A stretch of 64,000 bases of DNA from Streptococcus parasanguinis (GTDB taxonomy: Bacteria > Bacillota > Bacilli > Lactobacillales > Streptococcaceae): contig NZ_CABFMD010000032.1 in NCBI RefSeq assembly GCF_901875555.1, positions 62,001 through 126,000 on the forward strand, given 5' to 3'. The notes below the pieces were generated by a model that did not search any database, was not told the DNA's origin, and was given only the letters and a program-made list of their open reading frames with translations. The position numbers and the translations under genes were made by a program. Numbering within the stretch: position 1 is the stretch's first letter; the number at the start of each line of letters is the position of its first letter. Below are positions 45,480 through 55,986 of the stretch, piece by piece.

Positions 45480-45944
45480 ATGCCACAATTAGCAACGATT
45501 TGTTATATCGACAATGGGAAAGAATTTCTCATGTTGCATCGCAATAAGAAGCCCAATGATGTCCATGAAGGCAAATGGATCGGGGTTGGTGGAAAATTAG
45601 AACGCGGGGAAACCCCTCAGGAGTGTGCGGCGCGTGAGATTTTTGAGGAGACGGGACTTAAAGCTAAGCCAGTCTTAAAAGGAATCATTACCTTTCCAGA
45701 GTTTACTCCGGATTTGGACTGGTATACTTATGTCTTTAAGGTGACGGACTTTGAGGGTGAACTGATCGAATGTAACGAAGGGACACTAGAGTGGGTACCT
45801 TATGATCAAGTCCTCTTAAAACCAACCTGGGAGGGGGACCACACCTTTGTTGAGTGGTTATTAGAGGATAAACCCTTCTTTTCAGCAATGTTTCGCTACG
45901 ATGGCGACCGTTTGTTAGAGTCGCATGTTGATTTTTATGAATAA
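45480..45944 (+). CDS. mutX: NUDIX hydrolase, MutX/MutT-like
   Basis: 154 aa with a complete NUDIX box [20 protein letters not shown] (then TG). In streptococci the equivalent (MutX) hydrolyses 8-oxo-dGTP and prevents A:T to C:G changes. It is 9 nt downstream of ung, with GGAG before the ATG, forming a DNA-maintenance pair. Confidence 0.88.
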   Translation: MPQLATICYIDNGKEFLMLHRNKKPNDVHEGKWIGVGGKLERGETPQECAAREIFEETGLKAKPVLKGIITFPEFTPDLDWYTYVFKVTDFEGELIECNEGTLEWVPYDQVLLKPTWEGDHTFVEWLLEDKPFFSAMFRYDGDRLLESHVDFYE

Positions 45945-45955
45945 AGGAGAATGCA

Positions 45956-47224
45956 ATGGTTGTCATTAAAAATGGTCGTGTCATGGATCCAAAGACCGGT
46001 TTGGATCAAGTCTGTGACCTTCGCATTGAGGGAAAGAAAATTGTAGAGATTGCTGAAAATCTCCCAACGGATGGACAAGAGGTCCTTGATGCCTCAGGTT
46101 TAGTGGTAGCTCCTGGTTTGATCGATGTGCACGTGCATTTCCGTGAACCCGGCCAAACCCATAAAGAAGATATCCATACTGGTGCTTTAGCAGCAGCTGC
46201 GGGTGGTTTTACCCGAGTAGTCATGATGGCCAATACCAATCCGACTATTTCAGATATTGCTACCTTAGAGGAAGTCTTAGCTTCTGCAGCCAAGGAAAAT
46301 CTCCACATTCATACGGTTGCGACGGTGACCAAGAATTTTGACGGTCAACACCTGACAGATTTTGAAGGCCTGCTCAAGGCGGGTGCGGCTGGTTTTTCAG
46401 ATGATGGAATTCCCCTTCAAAGCACCAAGGTCGTCCGCCAAGCCTTGGAAGAAGCTAAGCGTCTAGGAACCTTTATTAGTCTGCATGAAGAAGACCCTGA
46501 GTTGAATGGTATTCTTGGGTTGAATGAGAACATTGCCAAGGAACACTTCCATGTCTGTGGGGCGACGGGTGTGGCTGAATACTCGATGGCTGCGCGTGAT
46601 GCAATGATTGCCCATGCGACTGGTGCCCACCTCCATATCCAACACCTTTCCAAGGAAGAAAGTGTCAAGGTTGTAGAATTTGCCCAAGGATTAGGAGCTC
46701 ATGTGACGGCAGAAGTGGCACCTCAACACTTTTCGAAAACAGAAAGTCTGCTCTTGACTAAAGGAAGCAATGCTAAGATGAATCCACCTCTTCGCTTGGA
46801 ATCAGACCGTCTAGCAGTGATTGAAGGCTTGAAGTCAGGCGTCATATCCGTGATTGCGACGGATCACGCGCCTCACCATGCGGATGAGAAGAATGTTCCT
46901 GATATTACCAAGGCACCATCTGGAATGACCGGTCTTGAAACATCACTTTCTCTTGGTTTGACCTACTTGGTCCATGCAGGACATTTGAGTCTCATGCAAT
47001 TGCTAGAAAAGATGTCCTATAATCCAGCACGTCTCTATAATTTTGATGCCGGATATATCGCAGTAGATGGACCAGCAGATTTGACCATTTTTAATCCAGA
47101 AGCAGATCGTTTAGTATCGGATCATTTTGCTTCAAAAGCTGGAAATTCGCCATTTGTGGGTGAAACATTAAAAGGGAAAGTGGCTTACACCATCTGTGAT
47201 GGACAAGTGATTTTTCAAGGATAA
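45956..47224 (+). CDS. pyrC: Dihydroorotase
   Basis: 422 aa, amidohydrolase. [16 protein letters not shown] metal motif, and further metal His/Asp in [17 protein letters not shown] and ATDHAPH. It makes dihydroorotate for the PyrDK step. It is 11 nt downstream of the NUDIX gene. No PyrR site is present here. Confidence 0.96.
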   Translation: MVVIKNGRVMDPKTGLDQVCDLRIEGKKIVEIAENLPTDGQEVLDASGLVVAPGLIDVHVHFREPGQTHKEDIHTGALAAAAGGFTRVVMMANTNPTISDIATLEEVLASAAKENLHIHTVATVTKNFDGQHLTDFEGLLKAGAAGFSDDGIPLQSTKVVRQALEEAKRLGTFISLHEEDPELNGILGLNENIAKEHFHVCGATGVAEYSMAARDAMIAHATGAHLHIQHLSKEESVKVVEFAQGLGAHVTAEVAPQHFSKTESLLLTKGSNAKMNPPLRLESDRLAVIEGLKSGVISVIATDHAPHHADEKNVPDITKAPSGMTGLETSLSLGLTYLVHAGHLSLMQLLEKMSYNPARLYNFDAGYIAVDGPADLTIFNPEADRLVSDHFASKAGNSPFVGETLKGKVAYTICDGQVIFQG

Positions 47225-47238
47225 GAGATCGTATTCAT

Positions 47239-48075
47239 ATGAATCCTAAAAAAATGATGCAAGGCTTGGTTTTCTTTTTAACCAGCCTTCTTGTCTTTGT
47301 CTTTCTATTTCGTTCTTTGCTCCCGACTGCGTCTCCTCGTATGACCAAGCCCAAACCGTCTACCAAAGAGGTCACCTATACCTATGTAGCGCTGGGAGAC
47401 TCTTTGACCAAAGGCATCGGAGATAGCACCAATCAAGGGGGCTTTGTGCCCTTACTCGCTCAAAGCCTATCCAATGAAAACGACGGCCAGTACCAGCCTG
47501 TCAACTACGGTGTAGCTGGAAATACAAGTGCTCAGATTTTAGATCGGCTCAAGAAACAAGCAGACCTTCAAAAAGATCTCAAAAAGGCGCGTGTGATGAC
47601 CTTGACAGTTGGGGGAAATGATCTACGCAAAGTCGTTGTCGATCATCTGAGTGACTTTTCCCTATCGGATATTCAAAAACCACTCAAGAATTATACAGCG
47701 AACCTCAAAGAAATGATCACCAAGGCCAGAAAGGACAATCCCCATCTTCCCATTTATGTAGTGGGGATCTACAATCCTCTTTACCTGAATTTTCCTGAAT
47801 TAACCAGTATTCAGACGGCTGTAGATCGTTGGAATGAGACGACGGAAGAAACCATCGCACAATTTGATCAGGTCTATTTCGTTCCGATCAATGATGCCCT
47901 GTATAAAGGAATCGACGGGAAAATGGGTGTGTCAGAAGTCAGTGATGGCAAGGCGACGATTACTAACGATGCCTTGTATGAAGAAGATCGTTTTCACCCC
48001 AACAACACAGGTTATGAAAAGATGAAACAAGCAATATTGGAGAAAATCAATGCGACTAAGAAAACTTGGAATTAA
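47239..48075 (+). CDS. SGNH/GDSL hydrolase (YpmR-like)
   Basis: 278 aa. N-terminal membrane anchor (LVFFLTSLLVFVFLFRSLL), then SGNH blocks: GDSLTKGIGD (Ser), NYGVAGNTSA (Gly), TVGGNDL (Asn) and EDRFHPNNTGY (Asp/His). An extracytoplasmic esterase or lipase; B. subtilis YpmR with YpmS is the matching pair. It overlaps the next gene by 26 nt. Confidence 0.88.
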   Translation: MNPKKMMQGLVFFLTSLLVFVFLFRSLLPTASPRMTKPKPSTKEVTYTYVALGDSLTKGIGDSTNQGGFVPLLAQSLSNENDGQYQPVNYGVAGNTSAQILDRLKKQADLQKDLKKARVMTLTVGGNDLRKVVVDHLSDFSLSDIQKPLKNYTANLKEMITKARKDNPHLPIYVVGIYNPLYLNFPELTSIQTAVDRWNETTEETIAQFDQVYFVPINDALYKGIDGKMGVSEVSDGKATITNDALYEEDRFHPNNTGYEKMKQAILEKINATKKTWN

Positions 48076-48682
48076 CGGAATCCCCAAGAAAGACCAACTA
48101 GCTCAGATTAAAAAAATCAATATTTGGAAATGGCTCTTTTTAGGCTTGGTGAGTTTCCTTGTAGCTCTGGGCCTTGTGGTACAAAGCCGATTGGCAACAC
48201 CTAGAGAAGATGTCCGTCAGCTCCAACAGACTGCAAAGACTAGTGACGTCCAAGTTGGGACCATGACGACAACCAGAGATCAGCTCAATGACACCATTAA
48301 ATATCTGCTAAAAAAATACCATTTATCCGATTACAAGGTCTATGCGGACAACCAACAAATCTTGCTAGAAGGGCAGTTGGGCCTTTTGGGCAAGTCATAC
48401 CCTTTGTACATTTACTTTCAACCATCCAAGTTGGAAAACGGGAATATTCTCTTAACGGTGAAGGACTTTTCAGTGGGAAGCTTCCAAATCCCCCAAAGGA
48501 TGGTCTTGCAGCTCTTGAGTAAAAATAAAAACATCCCAAAATTCATTCAGATCTCACCCAAGCAGTCCACCATCACCATTCTCTTGTCGGAGATGGATAA
48601 CGACTTTGGAATCTTCGCCAAGGCCAATACTGTCGATCTCTATAACGACAAGATCGTTTTTGATTTGTATCAGAAGAAGTAG
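48050..48682 (+). CDS. ypmS: YpmS-family membrane-anchored protein
   Basis: 210 aa. One anchor (WLFLGLVSFLVALGLVVQ) and an outside beta-rich domain with LLKKYHLSDYKVYADNQQIL and FQIPQRMVLQLL, the YpmS (DUF2140) pattern. The GGAG in the coding end of the upstream hydrolase serves it. Function unknown; conserved partner of the GDSL hydrolase. Confidence 0.85.
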   Translation: MRLRKLGINGIPKKDQLAQIKKINIWKWLFLGLVSFLVALGLVVQSRLATPREDVRQLQQTAKTSDVQVGTMTTTRDQLNDTIKYLLKKYHLSDYKVYADNQQILLEGQLGLLGKSYPLYIYFQPSKLENGNILLTVKDFSVGSFQIPQRMVLQLLSKNKNIPKFIQISPKQSTITILLSEMDNDFGIFAKANTVDLYNDKIVFDLYQKK

Positions 48683-48712
48683 GGCAAAAGGGGATATTTT
48701 GTTTCTATTCAA

Positions 48713-48737
48713 AAAATTCAGAATATTACAGAAAATT
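48713..48737 (+). promoter_or_regulatory. Overlapping CodY-like boxes before leuA
   Basis: AAAATTCAGAATATT (48713-48727) and ATATTACAGAAAATT (48723-48737) each match the CodY consensus AATTTTCWGAAAATT with three mismatches and lie immediately upstream of the -35. Confidence 0.55.
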
Positions 48738-48738
48738 C

Positions 48739-48767
48739 TTGACATTGCTTTTTCCCTATGCTAAAAT
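48739..48767 (+). promoter_or_regulatory. leu operon promoter
   Basis: TTGACA (48739-48744), 17-nt spacer, TAAAAT (48762-48767). Confidence 0.85.
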
Positions 48768-48803
48768 ACTAAACAAGACATTGAACAAAGGAGAAAGTCA
48801 AAC

Positions 48804-48857
48804 ATGAAAACAGCTAAGTTTATTCAATTTGCTTTGTTGTTGAGGTATAAGGGCTAG
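48804..48857 (+). CDS. leuL: Leucine leader peptide
   Basis: 17 codons, MKTAKFIQFALLLRYKG, with three consecutive TTG leucine codons and AAGGAG upstream. It sits between the leu promoter and a terminator/antiterminator pair, so ribosome stalling at the Leu codons when leucine is scarce can control read-through into leuA. Confidence 0.8.
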   Translation: MKTAKFIQFALLLRYKG

Positions 48858-48884
48858 TGCAGAAGCATTAGTCCTGTTTGGCTT

Positions 48885-48936
48885 ACCAAGCGGGCAAAAA
48901 CATCTCGCTTGGTTGACCGAGTGAGATGTTTTTCTT
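48885..48936 (+). terminator. Leucine attenuator with competing antiterminator
   Basis: Terminator stem AAAAACATCTC (48896-48906) / GAGATGTTTTT (48923-48933) followed by T-rich sequence. ACCAAGCG (48885-48892) is complementary to CGCTTGGT (48906-48913), which belongs to the terminator's inner arm, so the two structures exclude each other. Confidence 0.8.
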
Positions 48937-48967
48937 TATATCCACTACATAGAAATGAGGAGACCCT

Positions 48968-50530
48968 ATGCGTAAAGTTGAATTTTTAGATACTAGTCTT
49001 CGGGATGGTGAACAAACACCGGGTGTAAATTTTTCGATCAAGGAAAAAATTTCCATTGCCAAACAATTGGAAAAATGGGGTATTTCTGCTATTGAGGCTG
49101 GCTTTCCAGCGGCCAGTCCAGACTCTTTCACCGCTGTACAGGAAATTGCAAAAGTCTTGACCAAGACAGCAGTCACTGGCCTAGCTCGTTCTGTTAAATC
49201 CGATATCGATGCCTGCTACGAAGCCTTAAAGGATGCCAAGTATCCGCAAGTTCACGTCTTTATCGCAACCAGTCCCATTCACCGGGAGTTTAAACTCAAC
49301 AAGAGCAAGGAAGAAATACTTGAAGCCATTAAAGAGCACGTTTCATATGCGCGTTCAAAGTTTGAGGTTGTGGAGTTCTCACCAGAAGATGCGACACGGA
49401 CGGAATTGGATTTCCTCTTGCAAGTTGTCCAGACTGCGGTCGACGCAGGGGCTAGCTACATCAATATTCCTGATACAGTCGGTTTCACGACACCAGCAGA
49501 GTATGGCGCGATCTTCAAATACTTGATTGACCATGTCAAGACGGACCGCGAGATTATCTATTCCCCTCATTGCCATGATGATCTAGGAATGGCAGTGGCG
49601 AATAGCCTTGCTGCTGTCAAAAATGGGGCCCGCCGTGTGGAAGGGACCATCAATGGGATCGGTGAACGGGCTGGAAATGCAGCGCTTGAAGAAGTAGCGG
49701 TCGCTCTTAATATTCGCGAAGACTATTACCAGGTGGAGAGTCCGATTGTGCTCAATGAAACCATCAATACTTCTGAGTTGGTTTCTCGTTACTCTGGGAT
49801 TCCAATTCCTAAAAACAAAGCGGTTGTTGGTGGCAACGCCTTTTCACATGAGTCAGGGATTCACCAAGATGGGGTCCTTAAAAACCCGCTTACTTATGAA
49901 ATCATCACCCCTGAGTTGGTAGGCGTCAAGAGCAACAGTCTTCCTCTTGGAAAATTGTCTGGTCGCCATGCCTTTATTGAGAAACTCCATGAGTTAGGAC
50001 TTGATTTCTCAGAGGAAGATATCCAACCATTATTTGCCAAGTTCAAATCTCTGGCAGACAAAAAACACGAGATCACCGATGCCGATATCCGCGCCCTTGT
50101 TGCCGGTACAGCAGTAGAAAATCCAGATGGCTTCCAATTTAACGATCTCCGCTTGTCGACCAATGCCGATGAAAGTATTTCTGCAGCAGTTAGCCTCAGC
50201 AATGAAGAGGGAGAAGTGCTTGAATTCCTTGCCACTGGTCAAGGATCTGTCGAAGCCATCTTTAATGCCATTGATAAATTCTTCAACCAAACTGTTCGCT
50301 TGACATCTTACAATATCGATGCGGTGACCGATGGGATTGACGCCCAAGCCCGTGTCTTGGTATCCGTGGAAAATGTCGATACAGATACGATTTTCAATGC
50401 CTCTGGTTTGGACTTTGACGTATTGAAGGCGTCAGCGATTGCCTATATCAATGCCAATACCCTAGTGCAAAAAGAGAATGCGGGTGAGATGGGACGAGCT
50501 GTCTCCTACCGTGATCTTCCACAAGCCTAA
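48968..50530 (+). CDS. leuA: 2-isopropylmalate synthase
   Basis: 520 aa. [36 protein letters not shown] and [14 protein letters not shown] in the catalytic barrel, and a C-terminal leucine-binding regulatory domain (~residues 390-515). First step of leucine synthesis, feedback-inhibited by leucine. Follows the leader attenuator. Confidence 0.97.
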   Translation: MRKVEFLDTSLRDGEQTPGVNFSIKEKISIAKQLEKWGISAIEAGFPAASPDSFTAVQEIAKVLTKTAVTGLARSVKSDIDACYEALKDAKYPQVHVFIATSPIHREFKLNKSKEEILEAIKEHVSYARSKFEVVEFSPEDATRTELDFLLQVVQTAVDAGASYINIPDTVGFTTPAEYGAIFKYLIDHVKTDREIIYSPHCHDDLGMAVANSLAAVKNGARRVEGTINGIGERAGNAALEEVAVALNIREDYYQVESPIVLNETINTSELVSRYSGIPIPKNKAVVGGNAFSHESGIHQDGVLKNPLTYEIITPELVGVKSNSLPLGKLSGRHAFIEKLHELGLDFSEEDIQPLFAKFKSLADKKHEITDADIRALVAGTAVENPDGFQFNDLRLSTNADESISAAVSLSNEEGEVLEFLATGQGSVEAIFNAIDKFFNQTVRLTSYNIDAVTDGIDAQARVLVSVENVDTDTIFNASGLDFDVLKASAIAYINANTLVQKENAGEMGRAVSYRDLPQA

Positions 50531-50542
50531 GAGGAAATGAAC

Positions 50543-51580
50543 ATGACAAAGAAAATTGTAACACTTGCAGGAGATGGGATTGGCCCTGAGATCATGGCAG
50601 CTGGACTAGAGGTTCTCGCAGCTGTTGCTCCGAAAATTGGCTTTGATTATAGCCTAGAAGACAAACCTTTTGGGGGTGCTGGGATTGATGTCGCTGGTCA
50701 TCCACTTCCCCAAGATACTCTAGAAGCAGCGAAAGGAGCGGATGCTATTCTTCTTGCAGCCATCGGAAGTCCGGAGTATGACCATGCTCCTGTTCGTCCT
50801 GAACAAGGTTTGCTCGCTATTCGCAAGGAATTAAATCTTTTTGTAAATATTCGCCCTGTACGGATTTTTGACGCCTTGAAACACCTGTCTCCTTTGAAAC
50901 CAGAGCGTATCGAGGGTGTTGACTTCGTGATTGTGCGTGAATTGACAGGTGGAATTTACTTTGGAGAGCATATCTTGAAAGAAAATACAGCGCGCGATAT
51001 CAATGATTATAGCGCAGAAGAAATCCGTCGGATTATGCGCCAAGCCTTCAAGATCGCACAAGGACGTGGCAAGAAAGTGACCAGTATCGATAAGCAAAAT
51101 GTCCTTGCAACGTCTAAATTATGGCGCAAAGTGGCAGAAGAAGTTGCCATAGAATTTCCAGATGTGACTTTAGAGCATCAGCTTGTAGACAGTGCAGCCA
51201 TGATCATGATCACCAATCCAGCTCGCTTTGATGTCGTCGTAACAGAGAATCTATTTGGAGATATTTTATCGGACGAATCGAGCGTCCTTCCAGGAACACT
51301 AGGCGTGATGCCGTCTGCCAGTCATTCTGACCAAGGGCCAAGTATGTACGAACCGATTCATGGTTCAGCACCAGATATTGCTGGTCAAGGTATTGCGAAT
51401 CCGATTTCCATGATCCTCTCCGTTGCCATGATGCTCCGAGACAGTTTTGGAGAAACAGCAGGTGCAGAAATGATCGAAAAAGCGGTCAACCAAACCTTGA
51501 ATCAGGGGATTTTAACCCGAGATCTAGGTGGTCAGGCTTCGACTGCAGAGATGACAGCAGCTATCATAAGGAATCTCTAA
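50543..51580 (+). CDS. leuB: 3-isopropylmalate dehydrogenase
   Basis: 345 aa from ATG 50543, 8 nt from AGAGG; an ATG two codons earlier is too close to it. TLAGDGIGPEIMAAG, VRELTGGIYFGEH, DKQNVLATSKLW and HGSAPDIAGQGIANP. NAD-dependent oxidative decarboxylation in leucine synthesis. Confidence 0.97.
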   Translation: MTKKIVTLAGDGIGPEIMAAGLEVLAAVAPKIGFDYSLEDKPFGGAGIDVAGHPLPQDTLEAAKGADAILLAAIGSPEYDHAPVRPEQGLLAIRKELNLFVNIRPVRIFDALKHLSPLKPERIEGVDFVIVRELTGGIYFGEHILKENTARDINDYSAEEIRRIMRQAFKIAQGRGKKVTSIDKQNVLATSKLWRKVAEEVAIEFPDVTLEHQLVDSAAMIMITNPARFDVVVTENLFGDILSDESSVLPGTLGVMPSASHSDQGPSMYEPIHGSAPDIAGQGIANPISMILSVAMMLRDSFGETAGAEMIEKAVNQTLNQGILTRDLGGQASTAEMTAAIIRNL

Positions 51581-51581
51581 G

Positions 51582-51860
51582 ATGACTTGGAGAGAACGTT
51601 ATTTACTAGTGCTGGCCATTTGGAACGGTATGGTTTTTCTAACCTATGGCTTAGATAAGCGAAAAGCCATCCAAAACAGGTGGCGGATTCCTGAAAAGGT
51701 CCTCTTACTCGAGAGCTGGCTACTTGGTGGATTTGGAGCTCTTCTAGGTGGATATCTCTTTCACCACAAGGTACGGAAATGGTATTTCCAAGCCACCTGG
51801 TGGATCAGTAGCCTTCTCTTAGCAGGTGTTCTTTTTCTAATCCTTCGATGGATTCCCTAG
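51582..51860 (+). CDS. DUF1294 membrane protein
   Basis: 92 aa with three hydrophobic segments. YGLDKRKAIQNRWRIPEKVL, then LLGGFGALLGGYLFHHKVRK, is the DUF1294 signature. It lies 1 nt after leuB and before leuC, a place it also has in other streptococci, though no role in leucine synthesis is known. Confidence 0.88.
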   Translation: MTWRERYLLVLAIWNGMVFLTYGLDKRKAIQNRWRIPEKVLLLESWLLGGFGALLGGYLFHHKVRKWYFQATWWISSLLLAGVLFLILRWIP

Positions 51861-51884
51861 CAAAAACATAAATGGAGAAAGACG

Positions 51885-53267
51885 ATGAGTGGAAAATCTA
51901 TCTTTGATAAACTTTGGGACCGCCACGTGATTACAGGAGTGGAAGGGCAACCCCAACTCATGTATGTGGACCAACACTATATCCATGAAGTGACGAGTCC
52001 CCAAGCCTTTCAAGGATTACGGGATGCAGGACGCAAGGTTCGCCGACCCGATTTAACCTTTGGAACCTTTGATCACAATGTTCCAACGGTTAATATTTAT
52101 GATATCCGAGATGTCATTTCAAAGGCCCAGATTGACAAATTAGCTGAGAATGTAGTAGAATTCGGGATCGATCATGCAGCTCACGGTTCAGAAAAACAAG
52201 GGATTGTTCATATGATAGGCCCTGAAACCGGTCGGACCCAGCCAGGAAAATTTATTGTCTGTGGAGACAGCCATACCGCAACCCACGGAGCCTTTGGTGC
52301 CATTGCCTTTGGGATTGGAACCAGTGAAGTGGAGCATGTCTTTGCCACCCAAACCATCTGGCAAGTCAAACCAAAGAAGATGTTGGTCGAATTCACCGGA
52401 ACCCCACAAAAAGGAATCTATTCAAAAGATTACATCCTAGCTTTGATAGCGCGCTACGGTGTTGCTTGCGGAGTTGGCTATGTCGTAGAGTATCGGGGAG
52501 AAGCGATTGATCGCTTGACCATGGAAGAACGCATGACCATCTGTAACATGTCAATCGAGTTTGGATCCAAAATGGGGATCATGAATCCAGATGAGACGAC
52601 CTTTGACTACCTTCGGGGACGCGAATGTGTGCCAGATGATTTTGAGGCCGCAGTAGCTGACTGGAAAACTCTGGTCAGTGATGACGATGCGGTCTACGAC
52701 AAGGTCATCCGTATGGATGTATCTGAACTAGCTCCGATGGTGACTTGGGGGACCAATCCTTCTATGGGAGTGGATTTTGAGACACCCTTCCCAGAGATTC
52801 GGGACATGAATGATGAACGGGCTTATCATTATATGGATTTAGAACCTGGTCAAAAACCAGCAGACATTGAATTGGGCTATATCTTTATCGGTTCCTGTAC
52901 CAATGCGCGTCTCAGTGATTTAGAGCTGGCAGCCAAGTTTGTGAAAGGCAAAAAAATCGCACCCAACTTAACAGCCATTGCCGTACCGGGCTCTCGTCCG
53001 GTCAAGCATGCCGCTGAAAAGTTGGGCTTGGATCAAATCTTTATGGATGCAGGCTTTGAATGGCGTGATCCAGGGTGCTCGATGTGTCTCGGGATGAACC
53101 CAGACAAGGTGCCGGATGGCGTCCACTGTGCCTCTACTAGCAATCGAAACTTTGAAGATCGCCAAGGGTTTGGGGCCAAAACCCATCTCTGTAGCCCCGC
53201 TATGGCCGCTGCAGCAGCAATTGCTGGTCGCTTTGTCGATGTGCGCCAATTGCCAGAAGTCGAGTAA
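51885..53267 (+). CDS. leuC: 3-isopropylmalate dehydratase large subunit
   Basis: 460 aa aconitase-type protein. The [4Fe-4S] cysteines are in [13 protein letters not shown] and [33 protein letters not shown] is the substrate region. It works as a heterodimer with LeuD. GGAG precedes the start. Confidence 0.97.
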   Translation: MSGKSIFDKLWDRHVITGVEGQPQLMYVDQHYIHEVTSPQAFQGLRDAGRKVRRPDLTFGTFDHNVPTVNIYDIRDVISKAQIDKLAENVVEFGIDHAAHGSEKQGIVHMIGPETGRTQPGKFIVCGDSHTATHGAFGAIAFGIGTSEVEHVFATQTIWQVKPKKMLVEFTGTPQKGIYSKDYILALIARYGVACGVGYVVEYRGEAIDRLTMEERMTICNMSIEFGSKMGIMNPDETTFDYLRGRECVPDDFEAAVADWKTLVSDDDAVYDKVIRMDVSELAPMVTWGTNPSMGVDFETPFPEIRDMNDERAYHYMDLEPGQKPADIELGYIFIGSCTNARLSDLELAAKFVKGKKIAPNLTAIAVPGSRPVKHAAEKLGLDQIFMDAGFEWRDPGCSMCLGMNPDKVPDGVHCASTSNRNFEDRQGFGAKTHLCSPAMAAAAAIAGRFVDVRQLPEVE

Positions 53268-53278
53268 AAGGAGGAATC

Positions 53279-53869
53279 ATGGAGAAATTTACCATTTATA
53301 CGGGGACAACGGTTCCCTTGATGAACGATAATATCGATACCGACCAAATCCTCCCCAAGCAATTCTTGAAGTTGATTGATAAAAAAGGTTTTGGGAAATA
53401 CCTCATGTATGCTTGGCGCTACTTGGATGACCAGTATACTGAGGACCCAGATTTCATCTTTAACAAGGCAGAATACCGCCAGGCAACCATTTTGATCACT
53501 GGTGACAATTTTGGGGCTGGCTCCTCTCGGGAGCACGCCGCCTGGGCTTTGGCAGATTATGGCTTTAAGGTCGTTATAGCTGGATCCTTCGGAGATATTC
53601 ATTACAATAATGAGCTCAATAATGGCATGCTGCCGATTGTGCAACCGCTAGAAGTTCGTCAAAAACTGGCAAGTTTGAAGCCCACAGATCCAGTAACAGT
53701 GGATTTGGAAGAGCAGAAGATCATTTCGCCTGTTGGAGAGTTTCGCTTCGAGATCGATCAAGATTGGAAGCACAAATTGCTCAATGGGTTGGATGATATA
53801 GGGATTACGCTTCAGTACGAAAACTTGATCGCAGCTTATGAAAAGAATCGGCCAGCTTACTGGCAATGA
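53279..53869 (+). CDS. leuD: 3-isopropylmalate dehydratase small subunit
   Basis: 196 aa. [14 protein letters not shown] and the swivelling-domain motif [17 protein letters not shown]. Partner of LeuC; last gene of the leu operon. AAGGAGG is before the ATG. Confidence 0.97.
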   Translation: MEKFTIYTGTTVPLMNDNIDTDQILPKQFLKLIDKKGFGKYLMYAWRYLDDQYTEDPDFIFNKAEYRQATILITGDNFGAGSSREHAAWALADYGFKVVIAGSFGDIHYNNELNNGMLPIVQPLEVRQKLASLKPTDPVTVDLEEQKIISPVGEFRFEIDQDWKHKLLNGLDDIGITLQYENLIAAYEKNRPAYWQ

Positions 53870-53891
53870 TAAAATTGTATACTTAATTATG

Positions 53892-53906
53892 AATTTTCTG
53901 AAAATA
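53892..53906 (+). promoter_or_regulatory. CodY box before the Sua5-like gene
   Basis: AATTTTCTGAAAATA matches the CodY consensus at 14 of 15 positions. A promoter-like TTGAAT-17-TAAACT follows (53909-53937). Confidence 0.7.
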
Positions 53907-53967
53907 TATTGAATTTTTCGTGATTTTTTGATAAACTACTAAAAAGAATAGAAAAGGAAAGAGACTT

Positions 53968-54753
53968 ATGACAAGACACATTCAATGGGACGGAACACTT
54001 TCACAAGAAGGATTTGATATTTTGAAGGGAGAGGGTGGTTGTATCGTCTGCCCTACAAAAGTTGGCTACATCATCATGACCAGTGACAAGGCCGGCTTGG
54101 AACGGAAGTTTGAAGCCAAAGAACGCAACCGTAACAAACCAGGTGTGGTTCTTTGCGGAAGTATGGATGAACTTCGTGCCCTTGCGCAATTGAATCCTGA
54201 AATCGAAGCCTTCTACCAAAAACATTGGGATGAAGATATCTTGCTTGGTTGTATCCTTCCATGGCGCGAAGATGCTTATGCAAAATTGCAAGCCTTCGGA
54301 GATGGACGTGAAGAACTCATGACAGACGTTCGTGGAACCAGCTGTTTTGTCATTAAATTTGGGAAAGCTGGTGAGCAAATCGCCAAAGAAATGTGGGAAA
54401 AAGAAGGCAAGATGGTTTATGCTTCTTCAGCTAACCCTTCCGGTAAAGGAAATCGCGGGAAGGTCGAAGGAATCGGTGAGCGTATCGAAGGTGCTGTGGA
54501 CTTGGTCATCGAAGCCGATGACTATGTAGCTTCTATCCAACCAGACAAGACCGTCGAAACTCGCTATGAACAAGGAGTGATGGTTTCTATGGTGGATGCA
54601 GAAGGTAAGCTCATCCCAGAACAAGGAGCAGGCAGCCGTTCTGTCAATACTTGTCCAGTCGTGATCCGTAAAGGATTGGATATCGATAAGATCATGATGC
54701 ATTTATCCGATCATTTCAACTCTTGGAACTACCGCCAAGGGGAGTACTATTAA
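53968..54753 (+). CDS. Sua5/YciO/YrdC-like protein
   Basis: 261 aa. N-terminal CPTKVGYIIMTSDKAGLERK and FEAKERNRNKPGVVL resemble the ATP/Thr-binding core of YrdC; MVYASSANPSGKGN matches the SxAN motif. The family makes threonylcarbamoyl-AMP for tRNA t6A, but this branch is divergent, has its own C-terminus, and may have another role. The CodY box suggests nutrient control. Own terminator. Confidence 0.75.
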   Translation: MTRHIQWDGTLSQEGFDILKGEGGCIVCPTKVGYIIMTSDKAGLERKFEAKERNRNKPGVVLCGSMDELRALAQLNPEIEAFYQKHWDEDILLGCILPWREDAYAKLQAFGDGREELMTDVRGTSCFVIKFGKAGEQIAKEMWEKEGKMVYASSANPSGKGNRGKVEGIGERIEGAVDLVIEADDYVASIQPDKTVETRYEQGVMVSMVDAEGKLIPEQGAGSRSVNTCPVVIRKGLDIDKIMMHLSDHFNSWNYRQGEYY

Positions 54754-54761
54754 GAAATAGA

Positions 54762-54791
54762 AAAAAGCATTCCAATTGGGATGCTTTTTTT
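54762..54791 (+). terminator. Terminator of the Sua5-like gene
   Basis: AGCATTCC / GGGATGCT stem around AATT with A run before and T7 after. Confidence 0.85.
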
Positions 54792-54882
54792 GTGCTCAAA
54801 TTAGGTTCTGGTATACTAATGTTAGTAATTGTTCAAAGAATATAAATGAGTTCTAATTTTAAAAATTATCAATAATTTACCG

Positions 54883-55018
54883 AAACTTTCCTCCGTGAGA
54901 AAAGTTCTAGAAACACTATTGTTTCTAGAACTCGGGAGTTTTGAAACCTTAGGTTCAAAACTAAGTCATGGAACTTCTTTGAAGTTCGCTGACGTCCGTA
55001 CTCACCTAAGGAAAGTTT
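54883..55018. repeat. 136-bp structured repeat, copy 2
   Basis: Same element as 23397-23532. Here the ends are AAACTTTCC/GGAAAGTTT, and the first hairpin is GTTCTAGAAACA/TGTTTCTAGAAC; both keep pairing although the bases differ from copy 1. The middle and third hairpins are nearly unchanged. The rest of the 54792-55134 gap holds no gene. Confidence 0.8.
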
Positions 55019-55134
55019 TTAAGGTAATATTGTAATTTCGTTTTGAATGCTCTTTTTGTGAAAGGATAAAAGATGGTATAATAGAGACAAAAGATGTTCC
55101 GAACAAGGAATAAGCCGTTATTTTTAGCCCAATC

Positions 55135-55164
55135 AAAAAACTAGAGCGCAGGCTCTAGTTTTTT
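55135..55164. terminator. Terminator of plsY
   Basis: 13-bp stem AAAAAACTAGAGC / GCTCTAGTTTTTT with a 4-nt loop; overlaps the plsY stop. Confidence 0.85.
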
Positions 55165-55796
55165 GGTTGTTGGTGGGTGATGTTCTTTCCCCAAGGGATG
55201 AGATTTTCTTTTTTCTCTTTGATCCGTTGGATATTATCTTTATGACGAAGAATGATCAAGGTCGCTAATGCCAAGACAATGATTGTAAAAAGCGGATCAT
55301 AACAGTGCAAGATCCATCCAGTCAAAGGGAGAAGAAGGACTGATAAAATGGCGAGTAGAGCAACAGTTACACTCGAAAACGAGATCATACTGGTTAAATA
55401 CAGGCTGGCTACAAAATACACAGCCAAAATGAGTAGTAGAACAGGCGAGAAGCCAAGTAAAACACCAGCACTTGTTGCCACTGCTTTTCCGCCTTTAAAT
55501 CCAGCAAAAATTGGGAAAGTGTGTCCCAAAACAGCCAAGAGACCAAAGACCATCGGCGAGATCCCCTGAATTCCAAAGAAAGTCGGAAGAAGGACTGCCA
55601 GTGTTCCTTTCAAGAGATCAATCGCAAAGACGATGATCCCAGCTTTCTTCCCTAAAATCCGAAAGGTATTGGTCGTTCCAGTATTACCTGAGCCATGTTC
55701 TCGTAAATTAATATTAAAAAAGACTTTTCCAATCCATAATCCCGAAGGAATGGAGCCTAACAGATAGGCCAAAATTAAAATACTTATTTCTTTCAT
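55155..55796 (-). CDS. plsY: Glycerol-3-phosphate acyltransferase PlsY
   Basis: 213 aa from the second of two adjacent ATGs (55796), which gives better spacing from GAAGG and the pneumococcal length. Five or six membrane segments; loops [30 protein letters not shown] and [15 protein letters not shown] are the PlsY motifs. It acylates glycerol-3-P using acyl phosphate, the first step of phospholipid synthesis. Divergent from parE, as in other streptococci. Confidence 0.96.
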   Translation of the reverse strand: MKEISILILAYLLGSIPSGLWIGKVFFNINLREHGSGNTGTTNTFRILGKKAGIIVFAIDLLKGTLAVLLPTFFGIQGISPMVFGLLAVLGHTFPIFAGFKGGKAVATSAGVLLGFSPVLLLILAVYFVASLYLTSMISFSSVTVALLAILSVLLLPLTGWILHCYDPLFTIIVLALATLIILRHKDNIQRIKEKKENLIPWGKNITHQQPKN

Positions 55797-55986
55797 CATA
55801 CCTTCATTATATCAAAAAGCATTTAATAGAAAAAGCAATTTCTTGAGATCAAGTGTGACATCTGAAGAAAGTGTTTAGCCAGCATTTTATACTGAGATAT
55901 AGAAATCTCCATATAAAGAGAAAAAATTTTGCAAAATTTCCTAAAAAACTGTAATATAGAAAAGATGAACAAACAGGAGGTTCCTT

